9,422 bases of DNA from Chloroflexota bacterium. Its GTDB lineage: Bacteria; Chloroflexota; Anaerolineae; Caldilineales; Caldilineaceae. Shown here piece after piece: positions 7,401 to 9,422 of this stretch; positions within the stretch are counted from its first letter, which is position 1; every line of letters begins with the position of its first letter. The notes under the pieces were generated by a model that saw only the letters and a list, made by a program, of their open reading frames with translations, was not told the DNA's origin and did no database searches. Both the position numbers and the translations under genes were made by a program. The stretch is from contig QEUW01000311.1 of NCBI GenBank assembly GCA_003577005.1, positions 1 to 9,422 of the forward strand, written 5' to 3'.

Positions 7401-8016
7401 ACCGTTCCAGTGCGCCAACATATTCTTCGCGCAACGAGAGCAACACCCACAACGATTCCTGGGCATACATGGCTTCGGCCAACTGGCGGAAGAAGCCCTC
7501 ACGTTCCTGCCAACGATCCGGGTAAGAGGTGAGGATCTCCTCGAACTGGTCGATGATCAACAGCGGTGACAGATCGGCGACCGTGGTGTCCTGCGCCGCC
7601 AGGTCAGCAAGATGATGGTGCAGATAGGCGGCAAGATCGGTGTGGCCTTCAAGGGGGTGGTCAGCCGTATGGCCGGCTGCATGATGGTTATCGGTGCGGC
7701 CAGCCTCCAGCCAGGAGATGAGGTTGCGCACATAGATATTGGCGTTGCCGTCCACCAGCCGGTCGCCGACCCCCACCCCCACTCGCGCCACCGGCAAGAT
7801 CGTAAATTGCTCTTCACGACGGAGCAAGGGGATCAGCTTGGCGTGGATCAGCGAGCTTTTGCCGGCGCCCGAAGGGGCGTAAAAGAGGGTCAACCGGTTA
7901 GCGGAAATCAACGCAGCCAAACTCTCGCTTTCACGATCGCGGCCAAAGAAGTTTTCGCTATCCGCCTCGGTGAACGGGCGTGGCCCAACGTATGGGTTGC
8001 CAACACCCACAGCCAT
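4411..8016 (-). CDS. nSTAND1-type P-loop NTPase with membrane segment and 14 WD40 repeats
   Basis: This 1201-residue protein looks like a signal-sensing STAND ATPase. It starts with the nSTAND1 lead-in NPYVGPRPF and FFGRD (7-26). Walker A is APSGAGKSS (47-55) and Walker B LLIIDQFEE (152-160). LREEY (195-199), a family-typical RLNHQAALEAIARPA region (222-236) and LVHDRF (391-396) mark the rest of the ATPase part. An arginine cluster (470-476) precedes one predicted membrane helix (about 477-496), then a charged Ala-rich helix. Residues 575-1160 carry 14 WD40 repeats. The tail SLVALACRVAGRNLSEEEW is typical of nSTAND-WD40 proteins. The start is supported by AAGG six bases upstream, and the gene begins 3 nt after the SIR2-like gene. 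Binding of a ligand to the propellers probably drives ATP-dependent oligomerisation; the ligand is unknown. The positive side before the helix suggests an N-in orientation, but this is uncertain. Confidence 0.9.
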   Translation of the reverse strand: MAVGVGNPYVGPRPFTEADSENFFGRDRESESLAALISANRLTLFYAPSGAGKSSLIHAKLIPLLRREEQFTILPVARVGVGVGDRLVDGNANIYVRNLISWLEAGRTDNHHAAGHTADHPLEGHTDLAAYLHHHLADLAAQDTTVADLSPLLIIDQFEEILTSYPDRWQEREGFFRQLAEAMYAQESLWVLLSLREEYVGALERYAWLLPGKLRARFYMRRLNHQAALEAIARPAARHNRPFAQGVAARLVQDLAQIRVEGEGSATAPGEFVEPIQLQVVCQRLWENLEARPPGPITAEDLDLLGDVNQALAHFYDSAVAQVMADPAVHVSERKVRQWFGAKLITPAGTRGTVFQGATETEGLDNEIVAKFEELHLIRGEPRAGGKWYELVHDRFIEPIQEANRAWFQLHQSPITQAAHDWAADGRNPAKLYSGSLLADARAQLQAQPDQFTELEEEFIAASDAADQARRTQRRRIVTAIVTVVVLTMMVLSGLALREADRARDAQATAEAALSRVRAESLAAQARSVYALSPPRALLLVIEALGEREGTDPVQQIATVQTLRDLLGQTGGLPLVGHTDSVLAVAFSPQGDWLASASSDTTIRLWQAGQPTATQTLTQHTAFVNAIAFSPDGEQMASASGDGIVLLWDVTTGEVDEFSLGSPANALAYSPDGAQLAVAGADGMIYLWETVNNTAQATWPGHDGPVLAIAFSPDGNQLASAGADWMVRLWQTSDPQSEPRLLAGHSGNVNALAFHPHDDWLASGGDNGEVRLWDLNTEETVQQFYQEQPVWAVAFTPDGLGLVTGSNDNVLRWWEDFADPAARPRLLYGHEAAIRALVFDPASGRLATGSSDETVRVWDLNSPVADPRVLRGHTGSVNKVVFNNGGGLLASGGDDRVVRLWQLDGPDITFEELGQQEQPIWSLAFSPDDRYLANTAGNRVRVRAVATGEELLSLDAAEDNLNIIAFSRQGEWLAAAGAEGIIRLWRVADLAADPELLPRHHSGAIWSLAFAPGGERLASAGEDGQILLWDPANPAAEPQPLLGGEGPLWSVAFSPDGRWLAAAGSDTNIRLWNAHDFTGQPAVLAGHDGPVWYVAFSADSRRLASAGGDQVVRLWDMLQPDARPIVLQGHTDPVNGVVFHPGGEWLASGSVDQTIRLWTLPVDSLVALACRVAGRNLSEEEWSQSFPNQNRRKTCDNLPLE
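4429..4451 (+). terminator. Possible intrinsic terminator for the small FN3 gene
   Basis: GTCGCA (4429-4434) and TGCGAC (4440-4445) form a perfect 6-bp stem with a five-base loop, followed by GA and TTTT (4448-4451). It lies 34 bp after the TAA of the + strand gene, inside the 3' end of the opposing coding region. The stem is short and the T-run brief, so activity would be modest. A second, weaker stem with wobble pairs (4404-4411 with 4421-4428) sits between it and the stop. Confidence 0.35.
4537..6294 (-). repeat. Array of 14 WD40 repeats (two predicted seven-bladed propellers)
   Basis: Fourteen units can be read between residues 575 and 1160, beginning LVGHTDSV, LTQHTAFV, FSLGSPAN, WPGHDGPV, LAGHSGNV, FYQEQPVW, LYGHEAAI, LRGHTGSV, LGQQEQPI, LDAAEDNL, PRHHSGAI, LLGGEGPL, LAGHDGPV and LQGHTDPV. 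Most show the GH dipeptide, the FSPDG turn, an SD/GD/AD turn and a final LWD-like end. Units 3, 6, 9, 10 and 12 lack the GH. Unit 9 is the most worn, ending VRVRAV. Spacing is about 40-45 residues. The number fits two seven-bladed rings (units 1-7 and 8-14). Confidence 0.85.
6529..6588 (-). other. Predicted transmembrane helix between ATPase and WD40 parts
   Basis: Residues 477-496 of the STAND protein are a run of I, V, T, L, M and A with no charged residue, directly after RRTQRRR. The following 30 residues are a charged, Ala-rich helix. Such a segment is often seen between nSTAND and WD40 parts in this protein class. Confidence 0.65.
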
Positions 8017-8019
8017 ACG

Positions 8020-9051
8020 TCACCTTCCCATCGCACGGGTCAATTCGACCAAAAAGCTGCATACATCGCCTGGGTAGATCTTAAAATTATGGATCTGAGC
8101 ATAAGCGTCAAGATAGGTGTGGATACGAGCGATTACTCCTTCGTCCCGACTATCATCCGACCCTGGCTCGAACTGGACAAACAGACTCAGCTCGCGCCGG
8201 CGTTTGGTCAGACGCTTGATCGCGCTGCGGAAGGCGACGCGGAAATCCCAATCATACAGGTTATATCCCAATAGCAAAATAGAGTAGGCGCTCGATGAGA
8301 GACTGCGGGAAATTACCGCCGGCAGCCCAGTGGTATTCTCCTCGTCGGGATGATCTAAATCATAGGTGATATGTTCAATAAAGTCGAAAAAGTTGTCCTC
8401 GTTGAGGACCAGAGAATTGGGGAGGCCGTCACTCCCGTAGAGATGGTAGACCAACGGCTCATCTTCGGTAGGGCGTACTTTCGGGTCAGCAAGAAATTCC
8501 AGCGGGATCTGGGATTCCAACTCTTCGGACCAACAGTAGAGGGCGGATTGGGGCTTGCGGCCATAGAGCGTTAGCGCGCCTTCCATCAAGCGATGAAAGC
8601 TCGTGGTGAGATAGATGGGCAGCGACAGCTTCGCCAACAGCCACCACGGGTTGTCCGGTTCGACATCAAAGCGGCCAAAGCCCAGGTCATGCGCCAGTTC
8701 CGTCGGTGTTAACTCGTCTAGCTCTGCCTCCAAGGTATCGAAAAAGGGGCTTGCAGCGTTCAGCCCGTTTGCCTTAGCATCGGCAAGCAATTCACGTTTC
8801 AAAAAATCCAGATAGTCCGACTGCGCCTTGCCTTCACTGGTCAACACGCTCAGGTATTGAGCCACAAGGGCCAGGTTGCTACGATCAGCGAAAGGATAGC
8901 CGATCTGCTCCGCCCAGGCCTGGACAATGTCGCGGTCGGGGAAGAGATAGCGATTGCTCACCCGGTTGCTGATGAACGGGATACACCGCTTGTGGCTAAC
9001 CTGTTTCGCCAGATAGCCCCAGTCGATCTCGGTCTCCTTTGTGATAGACAT
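8020..9051 (-). CDS. SIR2-like domain protein with degenerate active site
   Basis: The 343-residue protein follows the layout of the SIR2-like (SIR2_2 type) family found next to STAND genes. Recognisable blocks are CIPFISNRVS (23-32), IYLTTSFH (146-153), PLVYHLYG (199-206), LVLNEDNFFDF (214-224) and LLLGYNLYDWDFRV (259-272). In active relatives the first block reads GAGxS and contacts NAD, the second reads TTNYD with the catalytic Asn, and the third ends HG with the catalytic His. Here these are SNR, Ser151 and Tyr205. NAD hydrolysis therefore seems unlikely, and a binding or regulatory role fits better. No signal peptide or membrane segment is seen, so it is cytosolic. It starts 3 nt after the FGE-type gene with AGGA ten bases upstream, and ends 3 nt before the STAND gene. 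The family call is firm; the loss of activity is inferred. Confidence 0.8.
   Translation of the reverse strand: MSITKETEIDWGYLAKQVSHKRCIPFISNRVSNRYLFPDRDIVQAWAEQIGYPFADRSNLALVAQYLSVLTSEGKAQSDYLDFLKRELLADAKANGLNAASPFFDTLEAELDELTPTELAHDLGFGRFDVEPDNPWWLLAKLSLPIYLTTSFHRLMEGALTLYGRKPQSALYCWSEELESQIPLEFLADPKVRPTEDEPLVYHLYGSDGLPNSLVLNEDNFFDFIEHITYDLDHPDEENTTGLPAVISRSLSSSAYSILLLGYNLYDWDFRVAFRSAIKRLTKRRRELSLFVQFEPGSDDSRDEGVIARIHTYLDAYAQIHNFKIYPGDVCSFLVELTRAMGR
8021..8028 (-). promoter_or_regulatory. Shine-Dalgarno site of the STAND gene inside the end of the SIR2-like gene
   Basis: On the - strand the sequence GGAAGGTG overlaps the last codons and stop of the upstream gene and places AAGG six bases before ATG at 8016. 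The layout TGA-CGT-ATG suggests translational coupling. Confidence 0.65.
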
Positions 9052-9054
9052 GCT

Positions 9055-9422
9055 TCATTTGTCCTGAGATAGCACGACGCGAAAGCCGTGGCTGGTAAAC
9101 CCGCGATCTGGATAATTCCCATAGCGGGCAGTACAACGAATAGCCACTGCGGGCGTCTTGGTGATGCCCCCCCGCAAGACTCGGAGGAAGGAGCGATCCG
9201 CCTTCTCATCCTCGCGGCCATCTGTAGCAATGTAGGGATAGGCATAGTCGGGCTTGTGCGGGTGGCGGCCCCAAATTGTGGAGGTCCACTCCCAGATGTT
9301 GCTGAGCATATCGTGACATCCGTAAGGGCTTGCGCCTCGCGGGTAACTGCCAACCGCGACCGTCATGCGGCCTTCGACACAATAGCAGCGCGCCGGGTCC
9401 CACTCGTCTCCCCAGGTGTAGA
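9055..9422 (-). CDS. FGE-sulfatase (SUMF1-fold) domain protein, C-terminal part
   Basis: Only the last 121 residues plus a partial codon are in the window; the frame stays open to the right edge, so the start lies outside. Family motifs appear in order: YTWGDEWD, PRGASPYGCHDM, NIWEWT, VLRGGI, AIRCTARY and a final HGFRVV. This is the C-terminal half of the formylglycine-generating enzyme fold, a C-type-lectin-like fold also used in EgtB and PvdO relatives. After the RGG, true FGEs have two catalytic cysteines about five residues apart. Here the stretch reads ITKTPAVA with none, and only the structural RC remains. Sulfatase maturation is therefore unlikely. Larger proteins of this type often fuse the domain to a kinase, NTPase or effector module, which could lie upstream. 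The stop is 3 nt from the SIR2-like start, so it is the first visible gene of the three-gene unit. Confidence 0.85.
   Translation of the reverse strand, partial: YTWGDEWDPARCYCVEGRMTVAVGSYPRGASPYGCHDMLSNIWEWTSTIWGRHPHKPDYAYPYIATDGREDEKADRSFLRVLRGGITKTPAVAIRCTARYGNYPDRGFTSHGFRVVLSQDK

Noticed and set aside
7612..8274. Open frame of 220 codons on the + strand across the STAND/SIR2-like junction
   Set aside because: It overlaps two well-supported - strand genes and has no recognisable domain.

Overview
The window looks like a GC-rich bacterial chromosome segment, most likely from a Chloroflexota bacterium of the Anaerolineae/Caldilineae type. The evidence is indirect: a very large mosaic secreted protein carrying the FLPLV motif near its C-terminus that is common in exported Chloroflexota proteins, a STAND NTPase fused to WD40 repeats, and codons rich in G and C at third positions. 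No rRNA, tRNA, transposase or CRISPR array was seen.

Left part, + strand (1-4395). The window opens inside a long gene whose start lies upstream. It encodes an exported mosaic protein: a LasA-like M23 metallopeptidase domain, several fibronectin III/Ig-like domains, a PPC domain, four C-terminal Ig-like repeats ending in D-x-A-G/D-N-x-S type motifs, and FLPLV. A strong palindrome covers its end. A 257-bp gap follows with a very good sigma70-type promoter (TTGACG, 17 bp, TATATT with an extended -10). That promoter serves a small gene for a secreted single-domain FN3-like protein with six cysteines.

Right part, - strand (4411-9422). Three genes read right to left with 3-nt gaps between them: the C-terminal part of an FGE-sulfatase (SUMF1-fold) protein, a SIR2-like protein, and a 1201-residue protein with an nSTAND1-type P-loop NTPase, one predicted membrane segment and 14 WD40 repeats (room for two seven-bladed propellers). 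The last gene converges on the small FN3 gene with only 15 bp between their stop codons.

How they may work together. The three-gene unit resembles bacterial conflict or signalling systems in which a STAND ATPase with a sensor array is linked to an effector-like domain such as SIR2 and to FGE-fold modules. Two features make this copy unusual. The SIR2-like protein has lost the expected NAD-binding GAG and both catalytic residues (Asn to Ser, His to Tyr). The visible FGE domain lacks the two catalytic cysteines. Both may therefore act as binding or structural modules, not enzymes. The + strand genes appear to be unrelated exported proteins, although both contain similar FN3-like modules.
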